Part shown: one piece after another, positions 33,901 to 46,700 of the stretch
Layout: every line of letters begins with the position of its first letter
Position numbering within the stretch: the stretch's first letter is position 1
Assembly: GCA_023101725.1 (NCBI GenBank)
Contig: JALJCO010013447.1
Location: forward strand, 135,001 to 199,000
Length of the DNA: 64,000 nt
Direction: 5' to 3'
Origin: Atherinomorus stipes
Taxonomy: Eukaryota > Chordata > Actinopteri > Atheriniformes > Atherinidae
Program-made: the position numbers and the translations under genes
Notes under the pieces: model-generated
The model's input: the letters and a program-made list of their open reading frames with translations, nothing else
What the model was told of the DNA's origin: nothing
The model's database searches: none

Positions 33901-36900
33901 ACCAGCAGGTCCACCTGGACAGACCAGCAGGTCCACCTGGACCAGCAGGATCCACCTGGACTAGACCAAAAGGTCCACGGCTAGACAGGGGGAGAGGGGA
34001 GCGAGGCGCAGCAGGTCCACCTGGCAGACAGCAGGTCTGGACAGACAGCAGGTCCTGGCTAGACAGAGGTCCCTGCAGACAAAGGTCCGGAGCAGAGGTC
34101 GGCAGCAGAGGTCCGGCAGCAGGTCCCCTGGCTGCAAAAGGGGTGCAGGGGGCAGAGGGGCAGCAGAGGCCGGAGGGCGGCAGCAGGCGGCAGCAGAGGC
34201 GGCTAGCAGAGGCCGGCTAGCAAAGGCCGGCAGGGCGGACAGCAGGCCGGCGAGGCGGCAGCAAAGGTCCGGCGCAGAGGCCGGAGGGGAGAGGCGCAGC
34301 AAGGTCCCCTGGACAGACCAGAAGGATCCACCTGGACCAGCAGGATCCACCTGGACTAGACCAGCAGGATCCACCTGGACCAGCAGGATCCACCTGGACT
34401 AGACCAGCAGGATCCACCTGGACCAGACCAGCAGGATCCACCTGGACTAGACCAGCAGGATCCACCTGGACCAGACCAACAGGATCCACCTGGACCAGAC
34501 CAGCAGGATCCACCTGGACAGACCAGCAGGATCCACCTGGACCAGCAGGATCCACCTGGACTAGACCAAAAGGATCCACCTGGACTAGACCAGAAGGATC
34601 CACCTGGACCAGCAGGATCCACCTGGACTAGACCAGCAGGATCCACCTGGACCAGCAGGATCCACCTGGACTAGACCAACAGGATCCACCTGGACCAGAC
34701 CAGCAGGATCCACCTGGACTAGACCAGCAGGATCCACCTGGACTAGACCAACAGGTCCACCTGGACCAGAGGCCGGCCGCACAGGTCCCGGACCAGCAGG
34801 ATCCACCTGGACCAGACCAACAGGTCCACCTGGACTAGACAGCAGGTCCACCTGGCAGGGGTCGGCTGCGGGGGCAAGGGGCGGGGGAGGAGAGGGGGGG
34901 GGGCGGGGGGGCGGGGCGGGGGGCGGGGGCGGGGGGCGGCGGGCGGCGCAGGTCCGGCAGAGGCCTGGAAGACAAAGGCGGCTGCGGGCGGCGGGGCTGC
35001 AGAGGGGCAGCAGGCGGACAGAAGAGGTCCCCGGCAGCCAGAGGTCCCCTGGACTAGACCAAAGGTCCCTGGCTAGCAACAGGCCTGGCAGGCCCGGCAG
35101 CCACAGGCCCGGCAGAGGCCCGGCAGCAAGGCGAGCGGGCCCCGGGGCGGCGACCAGCAGGATCCACCTGGACCAGACCAACAGGATCCACCTGGCTAGA
35201 CAGCAGGTCCCCTGGACTAGACAGAGGCCCGGCGCGGGCCCGGCAGACCAGCAGGTCCACCTGGACTAGACCAACAGGTCCACCTGGCAGAGGCGGCGCA
35301 GCAGGTCCACCTGGACTAGACCAGCAGGTCCACCTGGACCAGCGGGTCCACCTGGACTAGACCAACAGGTCCACCTGGAGCAGACCAGCAGGTCCACCTG
35401 GACTAGACCAACAGGATCCACCTGGAGCAGACCAGCAGGATCCACCTGGACTAGACCAGCAGGATCCACCTGGACTAGACCAGCAGGATCCACCTGGACC
35501 AGCGGGATCCACCTGGACTAGACCAACAGGATCCACCTGGAGCAGACCAGCAGGATCCACCTGGACTAGACCAGCAGGATCCACCTGGACTAGACCAGCA
35601 GGATCCACCTGGACCAGACCAGCAGGATCCACCTGGACTAGACCAGCAGGATCCATCTGGACCAGCGGGATCCACCTGGACCAGACCAGCAGGATCCACC
35701 TGGCAGCAACAGGTCCACTGAGAAATCCTAAAGGGAAGCGGGTCGCGGGCCGCGGGTCCCTGGAGAGGTATTGATCCTTTTTTCGTCGATCTGTGTCTAA
35801 ATTTTTGAGGGTCTGACGGGTCTGAAAGGTGTGTTTGTTGTCTGAAGCAGGTCTGAAGGGGTCCCTGAGAATCATCCTGAGCGGTTGACTGAAGGGTTGA
35901 AAATTGTAGCACGTTGGCGGTCAGAGGTCCCTGTAGCCAGGTCCTGGTTAAGGTCCATGGATAAGTCCTGAAGCAGTCTGGCTAGCAGGTCCTGGATAGA
36001 GCAGGTCCGAGCAGGTCCACTGGATAACCAGAGGGTCCCCTGGAGCAGGTCCATGGAGAACAGGTCCTGTAGAGAGTTGAGCATCTGGAGCAGGTATGGT
36101 AGAAGAGCAGGTCACTGGAGAGCAGGTCCGGCGGGTCCCTGGAGAGCAGGTCCTGGTAGAACGGTCTGAGCAGGTCCTGGAAGCAGGTCCGAGAGCAGGT
36201 CCTGTAGGGAGGCAGGTCCGAGAGCAGGTCCCTGGAGAGCAGGTCCCTGCGGGTCCACTGTAGCAACAGGTCCCTGAGAGAGCAGGTCCACTGATAGAGC
36301 AGGTCCACTGAGAGCAGGTCGGAGGGGTCCTGAGAGCAGGTCCCTGGAGCAGGTCGAGAGAGGGAGGTCCCTGCAGCGGGTCCTGAGCCAGCAGGTCCAC
36401 CTGCAGCAACAGGTCCACCTGGCCAGCACAGGTCCCTGGCAACAACATCCCTGACAGGCCGGGTCTGAGGGGGAGCAGGTCCCTGGTAGCCAACAGGTCC
36501 ACCTGGACAGCCAACAGGTCCACTGAAGCAGCGGGTCCACCTGGATAGAATCCCTGACTAGACAGTCCCTGGACTACGGTCCTGGAGCGGTCCTTGGAGC
36601 CCAGGTCCCCTGGATAGCCAACAGGTCCACCTGGAAAGCAGGTCTACCTGACTAGCAGCAGGTCCACCTCAGGGTTCCTGGGAGCAGGTCCCCTGGATAG
36701 ACCAAGGTTGGCGCAGGTCCACCTGACAGCGGTCCCTGATAAAGAGGTCCCTGATAACCGTCCCCTGGGAGGTCCCTGGTACAGCAGGTCCCTGGATAGC
36801 AGCAGGTCCACCTGGACCAGCCAACGGTCCCCTGAGAGCGGGTCCACCTGATAGCAGCGGGTCCACCTGGACTAGACCAGCAGGTCCACCTGGACCAGAC

Positions 36901-39900
36901 AGGTCCACTGGCAGAGAGGTCCACTGATAAGCAGGTCCACTGGAAGCCAGGTTGTAGAGGTCCTGAGATTACTACCAGCAGGTCTACCTGGACTAGACAG
37001 CAGGTCCACCTGAGCAGGTCCCTGGACTAGACCAACAGGTCCACCTGGATGCAAGGATCCCTGGATAGAGCAGGTCCACCTGGAAGAAAGATCCTACCAG
37101 GTCTGGATAAGGTGACAGTCACTGGATAGACAGGTCCTTTAGGCTCAGCAGGTTCCCTGACTAGCCAACAGGTCCACCTGGACTAGACCAGCGGGTCCAC
37201 TGGACTAGCCAGCGGGTCCACCTGGATAGACCAGCGGGATCCCCTGGACTAGATCAACAGGTCCACCTGGTAGAGCAGGTTCCACTGATAGACAACAGGT
37301 CCCCTGGACAGAGCAGGTCCACCTGGAAGAACAGTCCACCTGACAGCAGGTCCACCTGATAGCAGCAGGTCTACCTGGACTAGACCAGCAGGTCCACTGG
37401 AAGCAGGTCATGGATAGCCAAGGTCCACCTGGACTAACAGCAGGTCCACCTGGACTAGACCAAGGTCCCCTGGATAGAGCAGGTCCCCTGGATAGACCAA
37501 CAGGATCCACCTGACTAGACCAGCAGGATCCGCTTGGACTAGACCAGCAGGATCCACCTGGACTAGACCAACGGGATCCACCTGGACCAGACCACGGGAT
37601 CCACCTGGACCAGACCAACGGGATCCACCTGGACTAGACCAGCGGGATCCACCTGGACTAGACCAGCGGGATCCACCTGGACTAGACCAACGGGATCCAC
37701 CTGGACTAGACCAACGGGATCCACCTGGACTAGACCAACAGGATCCACCTGGACCAGACCAGCAGGATCCACCTGGACCGGACCACCAGGATCCACCTGG
37801 ACCGGACCAGCAGGATCCACATGGACTAGACCAACAGGATCCACCTGGACCGGACCACCAGGATCCACCTGGACCGGACCACCAGGATCCACCTGGACCG
37901 GACCAGCAGGATCCACCTGGACTAGACCAACAGGATCCACCTGGACTAGACCAGCAGGATCCACCTGGACTAGACCAGCAGGATCCACCTGGACTAGACC
38001 AGCAGGATCCACCTGGACTAGACCAACGGGATCCACCTGGACTAGACCAACGGGATCCACCTGGACTAGACCAGCGGGATCCACCTGGACTAGACCAACA
38101 GGATCCACCTGGACTAGACCAGCAGGATCCACCTGGACTAGACCAGCAGGATCCACCTGGACTAGACCAACAGGATCCACCTGGACCAGACCACCAGGAT
38201 CCTCCTGGACCAGACCAGCAGGATCCACCTGGACCAGACCAGCAGGATCCGCCTGGACTAGACCAACAGGATCCACCTGGACCGACAAAGGTCCACTGGA
38301 GAAGCAGGTCCACCTGGACTAGACCAACAGGATCCACCTGGACTAGACCAACAGGTCCACCTGGACTAGACCAGCAGGATCCACCTGGACTAGAAAACCG
38401 GTCCACCTGGACCAGACCAGCAGGTCCACCTGGATAGAAGCAGGATCCACCTGGACTAGACCAACAGATCCTGGAGACAGCAGGTCCACTAGATAGACAG
38501 AGGATCCACCTATACTACCCACAGGTCCACCTGGATACACCAACAGGATCCACCTGGACTAGACCAACGGGATCCACCTGGATAGACCAACAGGATCCAC
38601 CTGGACTAGACCAAAGGATCCACCTGGAAGACCAGCAGGATCCACCTGGACCGGACCACAGGTCCACCTGGACCGGACCACAGGATCCACCTGGGACCAG
38701 CAGGATCCACCTGGACTAGACCAACAGGATCCACCTGGACTAGACCAGCAGGATCCACTGGACTAGACCAGCAGGATCCACCTGAACTAGACCAGCAGGA
38801 TCCACCTGGACTAGACCAACGGGATCCACCTGGACTAGACCAACGGGATCCACCTGGACTAGACCAGCGGGATCCACCTGGACTAGACCAACAGGATCCA
38901 CCTGGACTAGACCAGCAGGATCCACCTGGACTAGACCAACAGGATCCACCTGGACTAGACCAGCAGGATCCACCTGGACCAGACCAACAGGATCCACCTG
39001 GACCAGACCACCAGGTCCTCCTGGACAGACCAGCAGGATCCACCTGGAAGACCAGCAGGATCCGCCTGGACTAGACCAACAGGATCCACCTGGACCGACC
39101 AACAGGATCCACCTGGACTAGACCAGCAGGTTCCACCTGGACTAGAACAACAGGATCCACCTGGACTAGACCAACAGGATCCACCTGGACTAGACCAGCA
39201 GGATCCACCTGGACTAGAAACCGGATCCACCTGGACCAGACCAGCAGGATCCACCTGGATAGCCAGCAGGTTCACTGGATAGCCAACAGATCCACCTGGG
39301 CCACAGGTCCTTTGCCAGACCAACAGGATCCACCTGGACTAGAACAACAGGATCCACCTGGACTAGAACAACAGGTCCACCTGGATAGACCAACAGGATC
39401 CCCCGGACTAGCCAACAGGATCCACCTGGACAGCAGGATCCACCTGGACCAGACCAACAGGATCCACCTGACAAGCAGGATCCACCTGGAAAGACCAACA
39501 GGTCCCCGCCAGCAGGATCCCCTGTACCAGCAGGTCCACCTGGACTAGACCAACGGGATCCACCTGGACTAGACCAACAGAATCCACCTGGACCAGACCA
39601 ACAGGATCCACCTGGACCAGACCAACAGGATCCACCTGGACTAGAACAACAGGATCCACCTGGACTAGACCAACAGGATCCACCTGGACTAGACCAACAG
39701 GATCCACCTGGACTAGACCAACAGGATCCACCTGGACCAGAGGATCCCCTGGATAGCCAGGATCCACCTGGACCAGACCAACAGGATCCCCTGGACAAGC
39801 AGGATCCCCTGGACAAGACCAATAGGATCCACCTGGACCAGCAGGATCCACCTGGACTAGACCAACAGGATCCACCTGGACTAGACCAACAGGATCCACC

Positions 39901-40385
39901 TGGACCAGACCAGCAGGATCCACCTGGACCAGCAGGATCCACCTGGACTAGACCAACGGGATCCACCTGGACTAGACCAACAGGATCCACCTGGACTAGA
40001 ACAACAGGATCCACCTGGACCAGACCAACAGAATCCACCTGGACTAGACCAACAGGATCCACCTGGACTAGACCAACAGGATCCACCTGGACCAGCAGGA
40101 TCCACCTGGACTAGACCAACAGGATCCACCTGGACAAGACCAACAGGATCCACCTGGACCAGCAGGATCCTCCTGGACTAGACCAACAGGATCCACCTGG
40201 ACCAGACCAACAGGATCCACCTGGACAAGCAGGATCCACCTGGATTAGACCAACAGGATCCACCTGGACCAGCAGGATCCACCTGGACTAGACCAACAGG
40301 ATCCACCTGGACAGACCAGCAGGATCCACCTGGACCAGCAGGATCCACCTGGACCAGACCAGCAGGATCCACCTGGACCAGCAGG
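30945..40385 (-). repeat. 24-bp minisatellite filling rpp40 intron 4
   Basis: Hundreds of units of CCACCTGGACTAGACCAGCA + GGAT (24 bp) and a 19-bp short form CCACCTGGACCAGCAGGAT. Most carry a GGATCC site. Because 24 is a multiple of 3, minus-strand frames stay open for up to 330 codons (LVQVDPAG repeated); they are not genes. Regular sequence is broken by degraded patches at about 31310-31600, 33975-34315, 34770-35260 and 35705-37500. At the exon-4 side it starts about 20 bp after the donor. Confidence 0.95.
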
Positions 40386-40403
40386 ACTGAGGTGGCGTCT
40401 CAC

Positions 40404-40499
40404 CGAATCTGCTTCTGCGTCTGTGGGTGAATCTGGATGGTTTCCCCTCAAAGCCCAACAACTCAAAGCTGTCTTTGTCCAGGGACAGAGTCAGGAGAC
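40404..40499 (-). CDS. rpp40: rpp40 exon 4
   Basis: 96 bp, phase 1 in and out. It encodes LLTLSLDKDSFELLGFEGKP, then SRFTHRRRSRF. The LSLDKD.(Y/F)E..G..G.PS.F motif is diagnostic for RPP40. The acceptor is GTTTACCCACAG at the very edge of the intron-3 array and the donor TTCG|GTGAGACG at the edge of the intron-4 array. Confidence 0.94.
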
Positions 40500-40500
40500 C

Positions 40501-43500
40501 TGTGGGTAAACAAGGAGGTTGTTTATCTGGTAAACAAGGAGGTTGTTTATCTGGTAAACAAGTCGACAGGTTGTTTATCTGGTAAACAAGGAGGTTGTTT
40601 ATCTGGCAAACAGGAAGGCAGGTTGTTTATCTGGTAAACAAGGAGGTTGTTTATCTGGTAGACAAGTCGACAGGTTGTTTATCTGGTAAACAAGGAGGTT
40701 GTTTATCTGGTAGACAAGTCGACAGGTTGTTTAACTGGTAAACAAGGAGGTTGTTTATCTGGTAGACAAGTCGACAGGTTGTTTATCTGGTAAACAAGGA
40801 GGTTGTTTATCTGGTAGACAGTCGAAGGTTGTTTATCAGTTAAACGGGAAGGCAGGTTGTTTATCTGGTAAACAAGGAGGTTGTTTATCTGGTAAACAAG
40901 TCGAAGGTTGTTTATAGTTAAACAGGAAGGCAGGTTGTTTATCTGGTAAACAGGGAGGTTGTTTATCTGGTAAACAAGTCGAAAGGTTGTTTATCAGTTA
41001 AACGGGAAGGCAGGTTGTTTATCTGGTAAACAAGGAGGTTTTTTATCTGGTAAACAAGTCGACAGGTTGTTTATCTGGTAAACAAGGAGGTTGTTTATCT
41101 GGTAGACAAGTCGACAGGTTGTTTATCAGTTAAACAGGAAGGCAGGTTGTTTATCTGGTAAACAGGGAGGTTGTTTATCTGGTAAACAAGTCGAAAGGTT
41201 GTTTATCAGTTAAACAGGAAGGCAGGTTGTTTATCTGGTAAACAAGGAGGTTGTTTATCTGGTAAACAAGTCGACAGGTTGTTTATCTGGTAAACAAGGA
41301 GGTTGTTTATCTGGTAAACAAGTCGACAGGTTGTTTATCAGTTAAACAGGAAGGCAGGTTGTTTATCTGGTAAACAAGTCGAAAGGTTGTTTATCAGTTA
41401 AACAGGAAGAGAGGTTGTTTATCTGGTAAACAAGGAGGTTGTTTATCTGGTAAACAAGTCGACAGGTTGTTTATCAGTTAAACAGGAAGAGAGGTTGTTT
41501 ATCTGGTAAACAAGTCGACAGGTTGTTTATCTGGTAAACAGTAGGCAGGTTGTTTATCTGGCAAACAAGTCGACAGGTTGTTTATCTGGTAAACAGTAGG
41601 CAGGTTGTTTATCTGGTAAACAAGGAGGTTGTTTATCTGGTAAACAGTCGACAGGTTATTTATCTGGTAAACAGGGAGGTTGTTTATCTGGTAAACGAGG
41701 AGGTTGTTTATCTGGTAAACAAGTCGACAGGTTGTTTATCAGTTAAACAGGAAGGCAGGTTGTTTATCTGGTAAACAAGGAGGTTGTTTATCTGGTAAAC
41801 AGAGAGGTTGTTTATCTGAAAAACAAAGAGGTTGTTTATCTGGTAAACAGGGAGGTTCTTTATCTGGTAAACAGGGAGGTTGTGTATCCGGTAAACAAGT
41901 CGACAGGTTGTTTATCTGGTAAACAAGTCAACAGGTTGTTTATCTGGTAAACAAGGTGGTTGTTTATCTGGTAAACAGTCGACAGGTTGTTTATCTGGTA
42001 AACAAGGAGGTTGTTTATCAGGTAAACAAGGAGGTTGTTTATCTGGTAAACAAGTCAACAGGTTGTTTATCAGGTAAACAAGGAGGTTGTTTATCTGGTA
42101 AACAAGTCCACAGGTTGTTTATCTGGTAAACAAGTCGACAGGTTGTTTATCTGGTAAACAAGTCGACAGGTTCTTTATCAGGTAAACAAGGAGGTTGTTT
42201 ATCTGGTAAACCAGTCGACAGGTTGTTTATCTGGTAAACAAGTCGAAAGGTTGTTTATCAGTTAAACAGGAAGAGAGGTTGTTTATCTGTTAAACAAGGA
42301 GGTTGTTTATCTGGTAAACAAGTCGACAGGTTGTTAATCAGTTAAACAGGAAGGCAGGGTGTTTATCTGGTAAACAGGGAGGTTGTTTATCTGGTAAACA
42401 AGTCGAAAGGTTGTTTATCAGTTAAACAGGAAGGCAGATGGTTTATCTGGTAAACAAGGAGGTTGTTTATCTGGTAAACAAGTCGACAGGTTGTTTATCT
42501 GGTAAACAAGTCGACAGGTTGTTTATCTGGTAAACAAGGAGGTTGTTTATCTGGTAAACAAGTCGAAAGGTTGTTTATCAGTTAAACAGGAAGAGAGGTT
42601 GTTTATCTGGTAAACAAGGAGGTTGTTTATCTGGTAAACAAGTCGACAGGTTGTTTATCAGTTAAACAGGAAGAGAGGTTGTTTATCTGGTAAACAAGGA
42701 GGTTGTTTATCTGGTAAACAAGTCGACAGGTTGTTTATCTGGTAAACAGTAGGCAGGTTGTTTATCTGGTAAACAGGAGGTTGTTTATCTGATAAACAAG
42801 GAGGTTGTTTATCTTGTAAACAGTCGACAGGTTGTTTATCTGGTAAACAGGGAGGTTGTTTATCTGGTAAACAAGGAGGTTGTTTATCTGGTAAACAGAG
42901 AGGTTGTTTATCTGGAAAACAAGGAGGTTGTTTATCTGGTAAACAGGGAGGTTCTTTATCTGGTAAACAGTAGGCAGGTTGTTTATCTGGTAAACAAGGA
43001 GGTTGTTTATCTGGTAAACAGGGAGGTTGTTTATCTGGTAAACAGGGAGGTTGTGTATCCGGTCAACAAGTTGACAGGTTGTTTATCTGGTAAACAAGTC
43101 AACAGGTTGTTTATCTGGTAAACAAGGAGGTTGTTTATCAGGTAAACAAGGAGGTTGTTTATCTGGTAAACAAGTCGATAGGTTGTTTATCTGGTAAACA
43201 AGTCAACAGGTTGTTTATCAGGTAAACAAGGAGGTTGTTTATCTGGTAAACAAGTCAACAGGTTGTTTAACAGGTAAACAAGGAGGTTGTTTATCTGGTA
43301 AACAAGTCGACAGGTTGTTTATCAGGTAAACAAGGAGGTTGTTTATCTGGTAAACCAGTCGACAGGTTGTTTATCTGGTAAACAAGTCGACAGGTTGTTT
43401 ATCTGGTAAACAGGGAGGTTGTTTATCTGGTAAACAAGGAGGTTGTTTATCTGGTAAACAAGTCAGGTTGTTTATCAGTTAAACAGGAAGAGAGGTTGTT

Positions 43501-43625
43501 TATCTGGTAAACAAGGAGGTTGTTTATCTGGTAAACAAGTCGACAGGTTGTTTATCTGTTAAACAGGAAGACAGGTTGTTTATCTCGTAAACAAGGAGGT
43601 TGCTTATCTGGTCAACAAGGCAGAT
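40501..43625 (-). repeat. 24/28-bp minisatellite filling rpp40 intron 3
   Basis: Units GGTTGTTTATCTGGTAAACA + AGGA, alternating with forms carrying AGTCGACA (a SalI-like GTCGAC) or AGGAAGGCA and TTATCAGTTAAACAGG. It begins directly at the exon-4 acceptor. On the gene strand each unit reads like CCTCCTTGTTTACCAG, a pyrimidine-rich stretch ending in AG. Confidence 0.95.
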
Positions 43626-43670
43626 TGTTAGTAAAACATAGGAAGTGATGTCACTTGCGTTGGTGTTTAC

Positions 43671-43739
43671 CATTTGGCCTCAGGGCGACGCAGTTGTCCT
43701 CGTCTATCCGACTCCTATAAGACAGACCGTACACGCTAC
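43671..43739 (-). CDS. rpp40: rpp40 exon 3 (69-bp micro-exon)
   Basis: Phase 1 in and out. It encodes SVYGLSYRSRIDEDNCVALR, then PN, with split Gly codons at both edges. It matches the family T(Y/H)..(H/R)IDEDN.VAL.PNG. The acceptor is CTTTGTCCACCAG and the donor AATG|GTAAAC. It is easily missed by ORF scans because it lies between two arrays of 3.1 and 5.7 kb. Confidence 0.93.
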
Positions 43740-43789
43740 CTGGTGGACAAAGACAGGACAGGTGTGTCCATCAGGGTCAGTTCCAGGTG

Positions 43790-46700
43790 GATCATTACTA
43801 CTGATGTAACTACTGTTGTAACTACTGACATAATAATATAACTACTGATGTAACTACTGATGTAACTACTGACTAATAATATAACTGCTGATGTAACTAC
43901 TGGCAATAATCTAACTACTGATGTAACTACTGATGTAACTACAATAATCTAACTACTGATGTAACTACTGGCAATAATCTAACTACTGATGTAACTACTG
44001 GCAATAATCTAACTACTGATGTAACTACTGATGTAACTACTGACAATAATCTAACTACTGATGTAACTACTGATGTAACTACTGGCAATAATCTAACTAC
44101 TGATGTAACTACTGACAATAATCTAACTACTGATGTAACTACTGACAATAATCTAACTACTGATGTAACTACTGGCAATAATCTAACTACTGATGTAACT
44201 ACTGGCAATAATCTAACTACTGATGTAACTACTGATGTAACTACTGATGTAACAACTGACTAATGTAACTACTGATGTAACTACTGGCAATAATCTAACT
44301 ACTGATGTAACTACTGACATAATAATCTAACTACTGATGTAACTACTGACAATAATCTAACTACTGATGTAACTACTGGCAATAATCTACTCTGATTAAC
44401 TACTGATGTAACTACTGACAATAATCTAACTACTAATGTAACTACTGACAATAATCTAACTACTGATGTAACCACTGACAATAATCTAACTACTGATGTA
44501 ACTACTGACAATAATCTAACTACTGATGTAACTACTGACAATAATCTAACGACTGATGTAACTACTGACAATAATCTAACTACTGATGTAACTACTGGCA
44601 ATAATCTAACTACTGATGTAACTACTGACAATAATCTAACTACTGATGTAACTACTGATGTAACTACTGGCAATAATCTAACTACTGATGTAACTACTGA
44701 CATAATATATTATGTAACTACTGATGTAACTACTGACAATAATCTAACTACTGATGTAACTACTGACAATAATATAACTACTGATGTAACTACTGACAAT
44801 AATCTAACTACTGATGTAACTACTGACAATAATCTAACTACTGATGTAACTACTGACAATAATACTAACTACTGATGTAACTACTGACAATAATATAACT
44901 ACTGATGTAACTACTGACTATAATCTAACTACTGATGTAACTACTGACAATAATATAACTACTGATGTAACTACTGACAATAATATAACTACTGATGTAA
45001 CTACTGACAATAATCTAACTACTGATGTAACTACTGACAATAATATAACTACTGATGTAACTACTGACAATAATCTAACTACTGATGTAACTACTGACAA
45101 TAATATAATACTGATGTAACTACTGATGTAACTACTGACAATAATATAACTACTGATGTAACTACTGACAATAATATAACTTGATGTAACTACTGATGTA
45201 ACTACTGACAATAATAACTACTGATGTAACTACTGACAATAATCTACCTGGTAACTACTGATGTAACTACTGACAATAATATAACTACTGATGTAACTAC
45301 TGACAATAATCTAACTACTGATGTAACTCTGACAATAACACCGCAAATATGATGTAACTACTGACAATAATATAACTACTGATGTAACTACTGACAATAA
45401 TCTAACTACTGATGTAACTACTGACAATAATCTAACTACTGATGTAACTACTGACAATAATCTAACTACTGATGTAACTACTGACAATAATATAACTACT
45501 GATGTAACTACTGACAATAATATAACTACTGATGTAACTACTGACAATAATATAACTACTGATGTAACTACTGACAATAATATAACTACTGATGTAACTA
45601 CTGACAATAATCTAACTACTGATGTAACTACTGACAATAATATAACTACTGATGTAACTACTGCACTACAATAATGTAACTACTGATGTAACTACTGACA
45701 ATAAAACCACTAACTACTGATGTAACTACTGACAATAATCTAACTACTGATGTAACTACTGACAATAATCTAACTACTGATGTAACTACTGACAATAATC
45801 TAACTACTGATGTAACTACTGACAATAATCTAACTACTGATGTAACTACTGACAATAATATAACTACTGATGTAACTACTGACAATAATCTAACTACTGA
45901 TGTAACTACTGACAATAATATAACTACTGATGTAACTACTGACAATAATATAACTACTGATGTAACTACTGACAATAATATAACTACTGATGTAACTCTT
46001 GTCTCTACTACTAATTAACTACTGATGTAACTACTGACAATAATATAACTACTGATGTAACTACTGACAATAATATAACTACTGATGTAACTACTGACAA
46101 TAATATAACTACTGATGTAACTACTGACAATAATATAACTACTGATGTAACTACTGACAATAATATAACTACTGATGTAACTACTGACAATAATCTAACT
46201 ACTGATGTAACTACTGACAATAATGCATAATATAACTACTGATGTAACTCTGATAATTAACTTATGTAACTACTGACAATAATCTAATACTATGTAACTA
46301 CTGACAATAATTAACTACTGATGTAACTACTGATATCTAACTACTGATGTAACTACTGCAATAATTATAACTACTGATGTAACTACTGACAATAATTAAC
46401 TACTGATGTAACTACTGACAATAATCTAACTACTGATGTAACTACTGACAATAATATAACTACTGATGTAACTACTGACAATAATATAACTACTGATGTA
46501 ACTACTGACAATAATATAACTACTGATGTAACTACTGCAAATATGATGTAACTACTGATGTAACTACTGACAATAATTAACTACTGATGTAACTACTGAA
46601 ATAATACTACTGATGATATGTATGAATAATAATATGATGTAACTACTGCAAAATAACTACTGATGTAACTACTGATGTAACTACTGACAATAATCTAACT

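Noticed and set aside
35720..35912. Possible extra rpp40 exon in the non-repetitive stretch of intron 4
   Set aside because: Neither minus frame matches the family, and exons 4 and 5 already join in phase with continuous alignment.
30950..40372. LVQVDPAG / PGGSCWS repeat proteins, collagen-like plus-strand reading
   Set aside because: Product of the 24-bp period; frames break at the degraded patches and the region is rpp40 intron 4.
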